From assembly GCA_012274445.1 (NCBI GenBank), contig JAAROD010000015.1:1240001-1304000 (forward strand): a stretch of DNA of 64,000 nucleotides, in the 5' to 3' direction. This DNA is from Sclerotiophoma versabilis (Eukaryota > Ascomycota > Dothideomycetes > Pleosporales > Didymellaceae). The notes under the pieces were generated by a model, which ran no database searches, was not told the origin of the DNA, and was given only the letters and a program-made list of their open reading frames with translations. Every line of letters begins with the position of its first letter. Position 1 is the first letter of the stretch. Both the position numbers and the translations under genes were made by a program. Shown one piece after another: positions 45,346 to 56,378 of the stretch.

Positions 45346-46797
45346 ATGTCCTCTACCACCCCCGCCGGTCGCCCCAGCACGCTTACCCCTCAAGAAGAGG
45401 AGAAGCTCCGCGAGCTATGGGCGCTCACAATGAAAGTCTTTGGTGTATATGGCTCGCACGAAGGGAGCAATGGTGTTGAGACGCATGTGCCAACCACAAC
45501 CGCACCGGCTGCGGAGAAGGAGAAGAAGAAGAGCAAACTGAGTGTTTTCTCACGGGGCAAGAAGGACAAGAACGTAGACGCAGATTCGACTACAACGTCA
45601 GGATCCTCGACGCCTGATATCGGACGCCTGTCACTTTCGGCCGAAGACGACAAGTTCGGTCAGACGGCAGAGTTCAAGACTGCCATCGCCAACATCGCAC
45701 CAGAGGATTTGCGCATCGCTTTCTGGAGCATGGTCAAGCACGATCACCCCGACGCTATCCCTCTCCGATTCTTGCGCGCACGAAAATGGGACGCAGAGAA
45801 GGCGTTGATCATGATGATCTCGACAATGCAATGGAGAATGAAAGATATGCATGTAGACGACAAGATCGTCAAAGACGGCGAGCTGGGTGCGTTGGAGGAG
45901 GCCGCCAGAACCACTGACGCGAAGGCGAAGAGGAACAATGAGGACTTTTTGGCCCAACTGCGCATGGGCAAGAGCTATATGCATGGTCTGGACAATGCAG
46001 GGCGACCAATGTGCTTTGTCCGCGCCCGGCTACACAAGGGCGGCGAACAGACGGAAGAAAGTCTGGAAAGGTTCACTGTCTACCTTATCGAAACGGCGCG
46101 CTTACTGGTCAACCCGCCAGTCGACACTGCTGTAAGTTATTGATGTCTATCCACCACGTTGTAGTACCAGGGCTAATGTGAACAGACTATCGTCTTCGAC
46201 CTGACAGACTTTTCCATGGCGAACATGGATTACACCCCCGTCAAGTTCATGATCAAGTGTTTTGAAGCAAACTACCCCGAGTCCCTCGGCACTGTCCTCG
46301 TCTACAAAGCACCCTGGGTCTTCAACGCTGTCTGGTCCATCCTCCGAGGCTGGTTAGATCCTGTCGTTGCAAGCAAGGTTTCCTTTGTTAAGAACGTCGA
46401 AGAGTTTGAGAAGTTCGCGCCAAGAAGCCAGATCCCCAAGGAGCTCGGTGGTGATGAGGACTGGGTGTACAAGTACCCCGAGCCGGTGCCTGGCGAGAAC
46501 GATACGATGAAGGACGAGGCGACCAAGCAAGCGATCGAGGCAGACCGCACACGGATCGTAAGCCGTTACGAATCGTCCATCCTAGAGTGGATCAAGACCG
46601 GTACACAGGCAGGCAACATTGAAGAGAGGAGGAGAGAACGTGCCACGATTGCTGAGGATCTGAGGCAGAACTACTGGAAACTCGATCCGTATGTTCGCGC
46701 CAGGACACTGTACGATCGCATGGGCGTTATCAAGCCGGGCGGCCGGCTTGATTTCTACCCCAAGGGTGCGGCCACGAGCGCTGATGACTTGGACTAG
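45346..46797 (+). CDS. CRAL-TRIO (Sec14-like) lipid-transfer protein
   Basis: Two exons, 45346-46131 and 46186-46797, with a 54-bp intron, give 465 residues from the ATG at 45346. A disordered Lys/Ser-rich N-terminus (about 1-105) is followed by the CRAL-TRIO N domain (PLRFLRARKWDAEKALIMM) and the lipid-binding fold (GRPMCFVRARLHKG, TIVFDLTDFSMANMDYTPVKF, then YPESLGTVLVYKAPWVFN, with the binding-gate region after). The C-terminus is a charged helix. Sec14-like proteins move or present phosphatidylinositol and phosphatidylcholine; sequence blocks look nearest to yeast Csr1 or related Sfh proteins, but I am not sure which. An in-frame ATG at 44983 would add 121 residues with a basic amphipathic start and a hydrophobic stretch, see findings. 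Confidence 0.82.
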
Positions 46798-47441
46798 ACG
46801 CCTGGAGCTACCGCGAGCGGCCCCTCTTGCTTGAACTGGACTGTTCAGGAAAGAAGACGGGATGATGGATGTTGAGGACCCGGTGCTGGTCCGCTGCTCC
46901 TGGATGAGCAAATGCCGCGCTGAGTTGCAAGACGTCCTTGGAGGTATTTCTCCGCCGTCGCCGGCTGCATCCCGTCAGAAGAAGGGAAAGGGGCGTTCGT
47001 AGTTGGTACCGTCCTTGGGCTTTGCTCGACGATGATTCGCTCGGCGGATGTTTGCGGCTGCCACATGCGATTGTCGTAAGTTGCTGTGGATCCCCATGAG
47101 CATCCTCCATCGAATTTTTGATCCTGCATCGCGATTCTGCACGCTCAAGGCGGGCCCTTGGTTTTGTCATTACACGCGTACATAGCACTTAATAAGCACT
47201 GTCACATTGATGTCTCCACAATCCAACGCTCGTGCCCACTGCCAAACGCCATGGAGATCCTGGATGCGTTTCTACACATTTCCATCATCTCGCACCCACG
47301 TCCCGAACCAGTCACCGACCGCGCTGTGCTGCCCACTTGCATGTCGTGTCCACTCTTGGCCAGCTCGATGTATAGCACGTAGTACGTATCCATCGAGACG
47401 GGAGAGGCCACGGTCCGACTCGATATTGCGCCTGTCCCCAA

Positions 47442-47503
47442 CATGCACACGCACACGCACACGCACATGCCCATATCCATGCCCATGCCCATGCACATGC
47501 ACA
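47442..47503 (+). repeat. Alternating purine-pyrimidine CACGCA/CATGCC tract
   Basis: About 60 bases of CACACG, CATGCC and CATGCA words with near-perfect pyrimidine-purine alternation. Such tracts can favour Z-DNA; no function is known here. Confidence 0.6.
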
Positions 47504-47797
47504 GCTGTAATGGACGCGAGTCATCCATTCTCCACGCTTTGCATCCTGTATCCACGATATTCACATCAACCACTCGGAAGAAGCCGAGCACACGCATCGA
47601 TACACATTGCCCAGTACATAGTAGAGGGTGTTTGATTGGCACGCTGTTGACTAGTTACGCTGTTGGTTAGCACGCCGTTGATAGGGATACCACTTACTCA
47701 CTCCGATGCGACAGCCACGACCGTGCAAACGGGAAACAAAGACATCGCGGCACCATGCAAATCGACCGATGACTGCGGCGGCAATGCTGCTACACGG

Positions 47798-47846
47798 CAC
47801 CGCCGATGCTGCACCTCACCACCGATGCTGCACCTCACCGCCGATT
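47798..47846 (+). repeat. 19-bp tandem repeat
   Basis: CACCGCCGATGCTGCACCT is repeated with one change at 47817 and partly again from 47836, a 2.5-copy array. Confidence 0.7.
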
Positions 47847-47927
47847 CGCACAAGCATGCATTGTGCAACATTTGTGCCAGAGCGAGAGTGAGGCCTGACG
47901 CTAGTGTCAGGCACGAGGAGGAGCAGT

Positions 47928-47943
47928 GGGGGGGGGGGGGGGG
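47928..47943 (+). repeat. Homopolymer run of 16 G
   Basis: Sixteen consecutive G flanked by AGTGGG-like and TTTTTCCCACT sequence that can pair around it. Such runs are hard to sequence, so the exact length may be uncertain. Confidence 0.8.
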
Positions 47944-48176
47944 TTTTTCCCACTGTTATTCAGGGACCGCGCGTGGATGCTGCAGTGAGATGGGACTGGT
48001 GCAGTGTGGTGCGGGGTGCACGGCAGCGAACGTTGAAGGCTGGGAGAGGGGGGTAGTACGGACATCAAGTATAGACGGCGTTTTGTTTGTATCAGGACTG
48101 GACTACGATAGCTTTTTGCGGCGGATTGCCGGTGTTGTGGATAGGGTATAGAGTGCTGTTGACTGCGTTTTAGCTT

Positions 48177-48236
48177 CATGTTCTGATTGAAAGGCGCATG
48201 TTCTGCTTGAAAGGCGCATGTTCTGATTGAAAGGCG
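48177..48236 (+). repeat. 20-bp tandem repeat, three copies
   Basis: CATGTTCTGATTGAAAGGCG occurs three times head to tail (48177, 48197, 48217); the middle copy has one A-to-C change. It is 150 bases downstream of the uS2m stop, in the gene-poor region. Confidence 0.9.
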
Positions 48237-48386
48237 TGTGGTGTGCTTTTCTCGCGCGGTTCTGGTTATCGCACTGGCGAGGCGTGCGTCTTGCGAGTTG
48301 TTGTACATTGCTACAGATGTACAGGTAGTAACACAGCGATTCCCAAATGCAAAACCCTATTCGTACAAAGTCATTGTTGTCACAGT

Positions 48387-49431
48387 CTAATCGCTGAACT
48401 TGATGCTCCGTCCGCCCTTCTGCCGGTGGTCCTCGCGGTTGTTTACGTCGTCCAAATGTCGAGCGAATTCGGCATCGGCCTCTACCTCGGCCTCGCTGAC
48501 GGGCTTGGGGGTGCGAGAAGCGCCCATGGCCTCTGCGATGCTGGAGTCTTTCTGCAGCTTTGCGGCCAGGAGCTCCTCCTCAGACTCTGGTACAACGAGG
48601 TCGCGTGCTGGGCTGTAGGTGATGTCGCCCCGGGCGGCGGCAGCGAGACGCTGTTTCTGGCCTGCTTCGCCTGCGCGGCCGAGAACGCCGGCGATGACTT
48701 GGATGCAGCGCAGACTGGGGGTGGTTAGTTGTATTGGATAGCCATGTTGAAGCGTGTCTCACCTGTCGTCGTTGGCCGGAATGGGGTAGGTGACCCATGT
48801 AGGATCGGCGTTTGTGTCGATGACACCAATGGTGGGGATGTTGTTGAGCGCGCACTCGTGCAGCAGGACGTAGTTCTCCAGCGGGTTCAGACAGACGACG
48901 AGGTCTGGGCGCAGCACGGGGCGGTCGTACAGCTGCTCGTCGAAGCCCGGGACTTCGGCGTCGTGCTCGTTGACGACCTTGGTCTTGCAGCGGCCCAGGA
49001 TCTGCTTGCCGTTGGTGATGCTTCCGGGGATCCAGCGCTCAAACAGGTGGCAGCCCTTGGCCAGCTCGGCGGCGCGAGACACAGCGCGGTCTTGGCCGTC
49101 GCGGGTGCCGACGAACAGCACGATGCCGCCGCGTCTGGACAGCTCCTGGACGACTTTGGCGGCGCGGCGCAGGTGGGCGGCGGTGGCTTCGAGCGAGATG
49201 ATGTGGATGCCCTGGCGGATGCCGTGGATGTAGCGCGCGTTCGCCGGGTTCCACAGCGAGGTGACGTGCCCCTGGTGGGCTTCCGAGGCGAGCAGGAGCT
49301 CGAGGGTGACGTCGGCGGGCGCGGGGGGGTTGGTGAGGAGCGTGTGCGGCTGGTAGTGAGGGCTGATGTCGGCGCCCAGGCGGCTCAGCTGCTGCTGCTG
49401 CTGCTTGTGGGCGTGGTACTGCTGCGCGACC

Positions 49432-49462
<31 letters not shown>

Positions 49463-49721
49463 GCGGCGGGCTGGGGCTGGGGCTGTCGAAGCCCACGCCG
49501 GACAGGAACTCGCGCTGCCACCTGTCCTCGAACGTCTTCGCGGGCTCGTCTGCGGTGTCGGGCGTGTGGGTGGAGTAGCATCGCCGCGGGCGCGCGCTGC
49601 GGGCGAGGGCGCGGGCGGGGGCTGCGCAGGCAGTTAGCACTCGGCAGGCGGGCGGGCGCAGGCAGGACGTACCCGTCCGCGCGACAAGATGCCGTAGGGT
49701 CATGGTGCTGCTGCTCGCCAT
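48387..49721 (-). CDS. MRP4: Mitochondrial small-subunit ribosomal protein uS2m
   Basis: Three exons on the minus strand, 49721-49673, 49621-48763 and 48714-48387, give 411 residues. A basic N-terminus serves as mitochondrial presequence. A low-complexity region follows (nine Ala codons, then QQQQQ). The uS2 fold starts at about 120: LGADISPHYQPH, GHVTSLWNPANARYIHGIRQGIHIISLEAT, GGIVLFVGTRDGQDRAV, ERWIPGSITN, and the RPDLVVCLNPLENY plus NIPTIGVIDTNADPTWVTYPIPANDDS blocks close it, with RCIQVIAGVLG after the last intron. uS2m binds the mitoribosomal small subunit. The first intron (51 bp, with a GCTAAC branch site) is in frame, so retaining it would only insert 17 residues. Start may instead be the Met at 49703. 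It is divergent from wc-1. Confidence 0.88.
49434..49460 (-). repeat. GCC/GCG trinucleotide repeat encoding poly-Ala
   Basis: About nine GCG-type triplets inside the uS2m coding region, translated as alanine on the minus strand. Length may vary between strains. Confidence 0.75.
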
Positions 49722-50483
49722 GGCCGCGATGGTGCTGCGCCAGAGGCCCGTTGCAAAAGTTGGGGGCGAGCCTTGGCACGGGCAGTCGGCGGCGAGCACG
49801 GCGCTGCAGCCTCGCGCCGGGACCCATGCGCCTCTGCCACCAGCCCGCCCGGTCGCGCTGAGGGCGGAGCAGTGCCAGCGGCGCCCAACGCGTCACCGTC
49901 GCCGGCTGCCCTGCACAGCGAGCTGAGCGTCGCGGCGGGACTGGAGCAGCGCTGCCCTCCCGCCCACCCCGGGCAGCATGGCATTCTGCATTCCGCATCC
50001 ACATGCGCATTCCGGGCCTAGCCAGCGTCTTCCCCACCCTGCGCCTGCGCCTGCGCCTGCGCCTGCGCCTGCGTCCGTCGTCTTGCTGCTGCTGCCGTGC
50101 TGCTGCCCGTCTCGGTGCTGTGCTGCCGCCGCGTGTTCTTACCTGATTGTGCTTTTCCGCTCGCCTTGCCCGGCGGCCTAGCGCAGCGGCGCTCCAGCAA
50201 GACTCTTAGACTCTCTAGCCTAGCCCTAAGACGATCACCCACAACCGTCCACCTGCTCCGGCCTGTCTGCAGGGTGCCGCCGCGCACTGCTTCCTCGCCG
50301 CGCGTGTCGCCTGCAGCACCCTTCACTGCTACACCCTCCCCCTCCCCCCCCCCCTCCTCCACCACCCCCCGCCGCCCTGGACCGCCTCGACGGCTGCGAC
50401 GCCCGACACCGCACATCCATGACCACGGCCCGGCGACTGCTGCCACCCTCCGCACCCACCGTGCCCCCGGGCGCCTGCCCACC
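49722..50483. other. uS2m / wc-1 divergent GC-rich region
   Basis: This 762-base GC-rich region lies between two divergent starts. It contains a GCGCCT repeat at 50041-50073. The wc-1 frame is open from 50097, so a longer N-terminus is possible. Confidence 0.5.
50041..50073 (+). repeat. GCGCCT hexanucleotide repeat
   Basis: Five and a half copies of GCGCCT upstream of wc-1. Simple repeat. Confidence 0.85.
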
Positions 50484-53400
50484 ATGAACGGCTACCCCTA
50501 CTCGTCCCACGCCTACCCGGACCGCTCCTCCAGCGGCCGGGGCATCCTGGGCCTGGGCGGCGGCGACATGCGTGCGTACGGCGCTGGAGGCACCGAGGGG
50601 CAGTCGCTCGACGACATCGTCTCGCAGAACGACAACGCGAACCGCCGACAGAGCATGCCCGTCTACGCGCGCCAGCCGCAACAGCACCAGCCCGCCCAGC
50701 CTGTGCAGATGACCAGCCCGACCCGCAGCTTGTCCATGATCAATTTTGGCGATCCCAACGGCGGCTCCATGGACGACTTCGCCTTCGACATGTCGGCCAC
50801 CGCTGGCATGGACAACATGATGCGCAGCAACACCTTCCCCCGACCCGCCCCCGACATGCAGCCCGGCCCCGACCTTGCCATCAAGACCCAGTTCTCCAAC
50901 GCCGCCTCGCCCTTCTCCACCATGGCCGCCCCCGGCTCCAACTACGCCTCGCCCATACACACCACCGCAGACCTCGACATGGGCATGAGCCCGTATCCCA
51001 GCGCCATGAACATGTCGCTGGACATGGACGACTCTCTCAACAGCATGATGCAGTCAGACATGAACATGTTTGGGAACAGCCAGTTCAACCCCCAGATATT
51101 GGAGTCGCCCATCAACACAAACAACACGCCCATCAGCCAGCCCAACGACTTCATCGGGCCCTTGCCAACCCCCCAGAGAGGGCCCAACATGGTCGGCCAG
51201 CCGCAGTTTGGCGACATGCAGCCTCAAGACCAGAAGCCAAATCAGACTCAAAGTCAATCTCGGAGCCAGAACCACTCCCATTTCAAGAGCCCATCGATGA
51301 GCAACACACCAGAGGGCCGCTCAGGTCCATCTCGCCCATCTCTTCCCAGCCGCCAGAGTAGCCAGGGACAGGACCAGAGTAGGTCCAGCAGAGAGCAGAG
51401 CCAACATCGGCCGGACTCCAACAACGCAACCACGGCGACCCAGATGAGTCTGACATCGCTTGAAAACCAGAGGCCAATAGCACAGGATCCAACCGAGGAC
51501 ATGCCCCACGACAAGCTCAACTACATCAAAAACATGAAGTTTCCCTGGTCAGAGGCTCCGGGCGGCTTTCCTTCGACAATGCACTCCAAACCGCACATGC
51601 AGACACAGTTCAAGAATGCCTATTCTTCCTCAGGTTTCGATATGCTCGGCGTCCTCATGCGGGTAGCTACAAGGGCGGATCCACAGATCGACATTGGCTC
51701 AGTTGACTTGTCGTGTGCCTTTGTCGTGTGTGACGTTGACATGGATGACGTTCCAATAGTCTACTGCTCGGAAAACTTCGAGCGTCTTACCGGTTACACC
51801 AGACACATGATACTTGGTAGAAATTGCCGTTTCCTCCAGTCGCCAGACGGCAAAGTCGAGGCCGGAATCAAGCGAAACTATTGTGACGATGACTCGGTTC
51901 TCTATCTGAAGAACACTATCAAAGCTGAGGCAGAGGCACAAATCAGTCTGATCAATTATAGAAGAGGAGGGCAACCTTTTATGAATCTTCTTACCATGAT
52001 ACCAATTTCATGGGAACCTGGTGGCAAAATCAAGTTCTATGTAGGCTTCCAGGTCGATCTTGTTGAACAGCCTGGTGCGATGACAAACAAGAACCCAGGT
52101 AAGGTTGTTGCTCTCTTATATCCAACCGTAAACTAACCGTGAATGAGACGGATCCTACAGAGTCAACTACCAACGCGCCATGTCCATCCCAAGTTACGTC
52201 TTCAACGATGCTTCCAAACCGCAACCTGAACAGGGTCAAACCATCTCCAAGGACGAGGTGTCGAACGTGCTTGCCTCTTATAGTGGCTCAGGTGACTCTG
52301 AGATCACGCGACGCATATGGGACAAGGTGCTCCTCGAAAACACGGACGATGTTGTGCATGTGTTATCCCTCAAAGGCTTATTCATGTACTTGTCACCTTC
52401 CAGCAACAGGGTGCTAGAGTACGACCCTAGTGAGCTTGTTGGAACTGCTCTTTCCTCTGTTTGTCACCCTAGCGACATCGTGCCGGTCACAAGAGAGCTT
52501 AAGGAGACTACGAACGGCGGATCTGTCAACGTTGTATTCCGAATTCGAAGGAAGAAGAGCGGCTACATGTGGTTCGAAGGCCACGGCTCGCTGCACACTG
52601 AGCAGGGCAAGGGCCGCAAATGTATCATCCTGGTTGGCCGCGAACGCCCGGTTTACACGCTGAGCAAATCCATCGTTCGCGAGTCTGGTGGCATCGGCGA
52701 TAATGAGCTCTGGACGAAGATGTCGACATCAGGCATGTTCCTCTTCGTCTCGTCGAATGTACGCCAACTGCTTGATCGACAGCCCGAGGAGCTTGTTGGA
52801 ACAAGCATGCAGGCGCTCATGCGCCAGGATTCGAAGATTAGCTTCGGTCGCATTCTTGAACTTGTAAGAGGTGGAAAAAAGGGAGAAATCAAGCACGAGA
52901 TGATCAACAAGAGGGGACAGGTGTTGCAAGCGTTTACAACGCTGTATTCCGGCGACGCCACGGAAGGCCACAAACCAACCTTTGTCGTTGGGCAGACTCG
53001 ATTGCTGAAATACTCGAGGAACAGCAATGGCCAACGGCCCTCGATCTATCAGACGAAGGAAAGCAACCTTCAAAGCTCACTACAACCAGGATTCCATGGC
53101 GCCTCACCGCTGCCTGGCTCGATACCTGGATCAGTATCCGGCACTGGGTCGATGATTGCGTCGCCCAACCCGTACTTCATTACCACGGAGGCGAACGGAA
53201 CTACGTTCGCCGGCCACAATGGATTGGCACTTGGACACCAAGATCAGAGCTTGGCGTCAGATGACAACGTGTTTGATGAGCTGAAGACGACACGAAGCAC
53301 AAGCTGGCAGTACGAGCTCCGTCAGATGGAGAAGCGCAATCGCTATCTAGCTGAAGAGGTGCAAAGCCTATTGGCGGCCAAGAAGAAGAGAAAGCGCAGA

Positions 53401-53845
53401 AAGGGCGCAGGGCAGATGCAGAAAGACTGTGCCAATTGTCATACAAGGACAACGCCTGAGTGGCGGAGAGGACCGTCTGGCAACCGAGATTTGTGTAACT
53501 CGTGTGGTTTGCGGTGGGCAAAGCAGGTATGTCGCCAAGATCTGAGTCTTGTACGAGCGTGACTAACCCATGCTACAGCAAGGCCGCATGTCGCCACGAT
53601 CAACAAGCGACAAGAGCAAGAAAAGCAACGCTTCGCCGCGACACTTGCATACCCAGCAGTCCATCCTGCCCCGTGTGGTTTCCGAGACTGGCCAGCCATG
53701 CTCGACGCAAGCGACACTTGCGCAGTCCTCCAAACGCACGCCCGAACACGCCGGCATCGAAGACCACCACGCAGCCAAGCACGCGCGTGCCGAAGTCGCG
53801 GCCCCGCAAGGCTTCATCCCCCCACCCAAGATTGACGAGGAGTAG
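50484..53845 (+). CDS. wc-1: White-collar-1 blue-light receptor and GATA-type transcription factor
   Basis: Three exons, 50484-52098, 52148-53526 and 53579-53845, give 1086 residues. A long Gln/Ser/Met-rich N-terminus (about 1-380) precedes a LOV domain at about 395-530, with the flavin-adduct cysteine at about 448 in GRNCRFLQSP. Two further PAS domains lie at about 590-700 and 720-830. A basic stretch (KKKRKRRKG, about 950) precedes a GATA-type zinc finger, CANCHTRTTPEWRRGPSGNR, then LCNSCG, with the 18-residue loop of WC-1 proteins. WC-1 pairs with WC-2 through PAS domains; blue light activates transcription of light-induced genes and, in Neurospora, feeds the clock. All functional residues I can check are intact. 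The first intron is best spliced at GAATGAG|AC, restoring the conserved DGSYRVNYQR segment. It shares a divergent promoter with uS2m. Confidence 0.93.
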
Positions 53846-55073
53846 TCGCGTCAACTGGCTTTCTTCCACTTCTGTTTTGTTTCCAAGGGCCCGGTTGTTT
53901 CTCTAGTCTTGACGATACCCCCACGCACTTCTCTTCTCTATCTTCTGCAACTCATGCGGCTTTCAAGCTATGGACAGTTTTAGCGAGCCTTCACTCTACT
54001 TACGAATCTATCGGTTAGACAGGGGTGTGGTTTATTTTCTGCACCTGGGCGGGGAATGTTGGGGACGAATATGTAGATGCCATGTCTCTCAACGAAGCGA
54101 AAATGTGTACATATATATATATTATAGCTGGGGAGGAGAGGGTCTGAGCGTATCAGACGAGATGAATGCATTGATAACAACGAACGAGCCCACCAGACTC
54201 CACAGCAACGGGCGATGATACCCACTCCAGGGCGAGTTTGTGAGATGACCCTGGACCCAGTGCAGCACGCTCGCATGATGATCAGCGTGGAGACTGTCCG
54301 TGTTCGGCAGAGGCGTGCTGCTCGCTGCGTGTTGTGGACCTGGCATGGTGTTGACGAGGACGATTGCGGCGGTGGTGTGCAGGCATGCAGCGCTCGGCAA
54401 CGGCGAGGGAACGTGTCGTCTCCTTGGCACCTCGAATGGAAGCATGCGGTGTAGCACGGCGTTGCACCGTCTGCCTGCGTCATCCTTGCGAACACGAGTC
54501 GCGGTAGGGCTGCAGGCACCCGACGCGCTACGAGGGATGCAAAGCAACAAAGAAAGCACGGCATGCACGGCACGGCACACGCTGTCTCGGTGCAGCACAG
54601 CTTCACGCATCATCACACCTCGCACGCATGACCGACAACAGCGCTGGAAAGGACCGGCACGGCTGGCGCCCGAGCTTGCAACCCTCGCGGTAGTCATGCC
54701 GGCGTGCAAGGCTGCAGGCTGCAGGTTGCAAGGGTGCAGCTGGGCCTCGACGCCCATACGAAGAGATCGCCGCCAGGAAGCTCACGCCGTGGACGCACTC
54801 CTTTCGCACTTCCTGCCTGCTGGCTGATGCCCCGGGACACCCTCGTTTGCCCTTTGATTGCTTTGTTGACTAGCACGCCTCCTTTCTCTTGTTTGTTTGT
54901 TGCGACGCTTTCGCGCTGCTGCGACCCCGAGCTGAGCCAGTGGCACCTTAAGACGACGTACACGCCCAGCCGCACCCGCACCTGCACCCGCACCCGCACA
55001 CGCACACGCACCCGCACGCGTGAGAACGAGGCCCATCGAGCGCGCAGGTGCCGGAGCAGAAAAGACGGCCACA
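53846..55073. other. Intergenic region downstream of wc-1
   Basis: About 1.2 kb with no gene seen. Overlapping frames on both strands (53980-54827) are GC-driven. The right end is the leader of the Ras-like gene and carries a CGCACC repeat. Confidence 0.5.
54971..55020 (+). repeat. CGCACC/CGCACA hexanucleotide repeat in the Ras-like gene leader
   Basis: About eight copies of a CGCACN2 unit end 54 bases before the start codon, so they probably fall in the 5' untranslated region or core promoter. Confidence 0.75.
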
Positions 55074-55854
55074 ATGGAAGAGCAAGACCGCATCACCATC
55101 ACCATCTGCGGCGACGGCGGCTGCGGTACCTCGACCACCACCCGCCCTCACTCGCATGCTTTCTGACACCACCCAGGAAAGAGCTCAATCACACTCCGCC
55201 TCGTCCGCTCAGAATGGACGTCTGAGTAACGCAGCCCGTCCCCCATCCACCCACGCCCCGACTAACCACCGCCCCAGCTACGACCCCACAATCGAAGACT
55301 CATACTCGGTGACGCGCGCCGTCGACGGCCACTCGTACTACCTCATGCTCACCGACACGGCGGGCCAGGAAGAATACCGCGGCCTCTGGGCAGCCTCGAA
55401 CCTGCAATCCGACGCCTTCCTGCTCGTGTACGACATCACATCGGCCCCCTCGCTCGACGCCCTGGACTACTTCATGGAGATGATCGACATGGAGACGGAG
55501 AACCGGCTGGACAACAACCGCGTGCCGCCCGTCAAGATCGTCGCAGGCAACAAGTGCGACCTGCAGGCCCAGCGCCAGATCGAGGCCAAGACGGGGCTCG
55601 ACTGGGCCCGCAAACACCGCTGCGGCTTCATGGAGACGAGCGCACGGGAAATGGTCAACATTGAAGAGACGTTTGCCCTGCTCGTTAGACGCGTCGTCGA
55701 GGCTAGGACGAGTGCGCAGCGCGGCGGGAATGCACATATGAGCTTTCCGCAGACGCCGAAGCTGCCGCCCGCAGGCGAGAAGGCAGCGCGGCAGCAAGAC
55801 ACAGGGGAAGAGGAGGAGAAGCAGGGCTTTTGGAGCAAGCTGAAATGCTGGTAG
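55074..55854 (+). CDS. Ras-like small GTPase without a CAAX box
   Basis: Three exons, 55074-55125, 55177-55219 and 55278-55854, give 223 residues; the 43-bp middle exon is short. All G-box motifs are present: P-loop GDGGCGKSS, effector region YDPTIEDSYSV, switch II DTAGQEEYRG (Gln equivalent to Ras Q61 kept), NKCD and the ETSA motif. Two P-loop residues differ from classical Ras (Asp for Ala11, Cys for Val14). The fold is Ras/Rap/Rsr1-like. The C-terminus, FWSKLKCW, ends two residues after its last Cys, so there is no CAAX box or double-Cys prenylation motif. It may be soluble, attached another way, or have an unseen alternative 3' exon. The pathway is unknown; growth signalling is the family norm. 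Confidence 0.85.
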
Positions 55855-56378
55855 ACTGGCTTGGCTTGGCTTGTCTTGATAGATTGGCTTGGATTGGGAC
55901 AGGATTGGGCTTGTTTTGGGATACCCTTGGACGGTGGTGGGGACAATGGTTTGAACGGGCATCGTAGAAATTGGTGTACTATACCCCTTATGCGCGGCAC
56001 ATTTTGGGGCATTTTTCATTTTTCATTTCCATTTCCTTTTGTACACTTTGACGAAGCAAAGCGAGGGGGAGAATAGAGAAAAAAGAAGAAAAAAAAGAGA
56101 AGAACAAAAAGGAAAAGAAAAAAAGATAACTCATCGAGTCCTTGTATATCACCTCATGACACGAGAGCGTTGTATTGCAGAGAGAAGGAGGAAATCCCTA
56201 GACTTTTCGAGCCCCCACGGGTTATCGTTGTTGAATTGCATTGTAGAAGGCGTGTATTCAGCGAGCGAATTTTTGTTTACTTTACAAGATACATATCTAA
56301 ATTTTTTTCCATGTCCCGGGGTTCTAATTCAAAGCAACAATGCCAGCATGCATGTATGATCTGCATCTTCTTCTGGAA
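55855..56378. other. Ras-like gene 3' flank with simple-sequence tracts
   Basis: A GGCTT-rich stretch directly follows the stop (about 55857-55915), and a long purine-rich tract runs at about 56055-56127. Nothing coding is recognised. Confidence 0.55.

Larger units (their letters stand above)
46798..48386. other. 1.6-kb gene-poor, repeat-rich region
   Basis: No gene is seen. It holds a CA-rich alternating stretch, a 19-bp tandem repeat, a 16-base G run and a 20-bp tandem repeat, each listed separately. Frames on both strands (for example 47202-47642, 47663-48151) are low-complexity or chance. Confidence 0.5.

Noticed and set aside
47202..47642. Open frames on both strands through the CA-rich tract
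   Set aside because: Openness is a product of the simple repeat; translations are low-complexity Met/Cys/Val or Thr/Pro repeats.
48729..49637. 302-codon plus-strand frame opposite uS2m
   Set aside because: It is the antisense shadow of a clearly conserved mitochondrial ribosomal protein in GC-rich DNA; its Val/Gly/Asp-rich translation has no motif.
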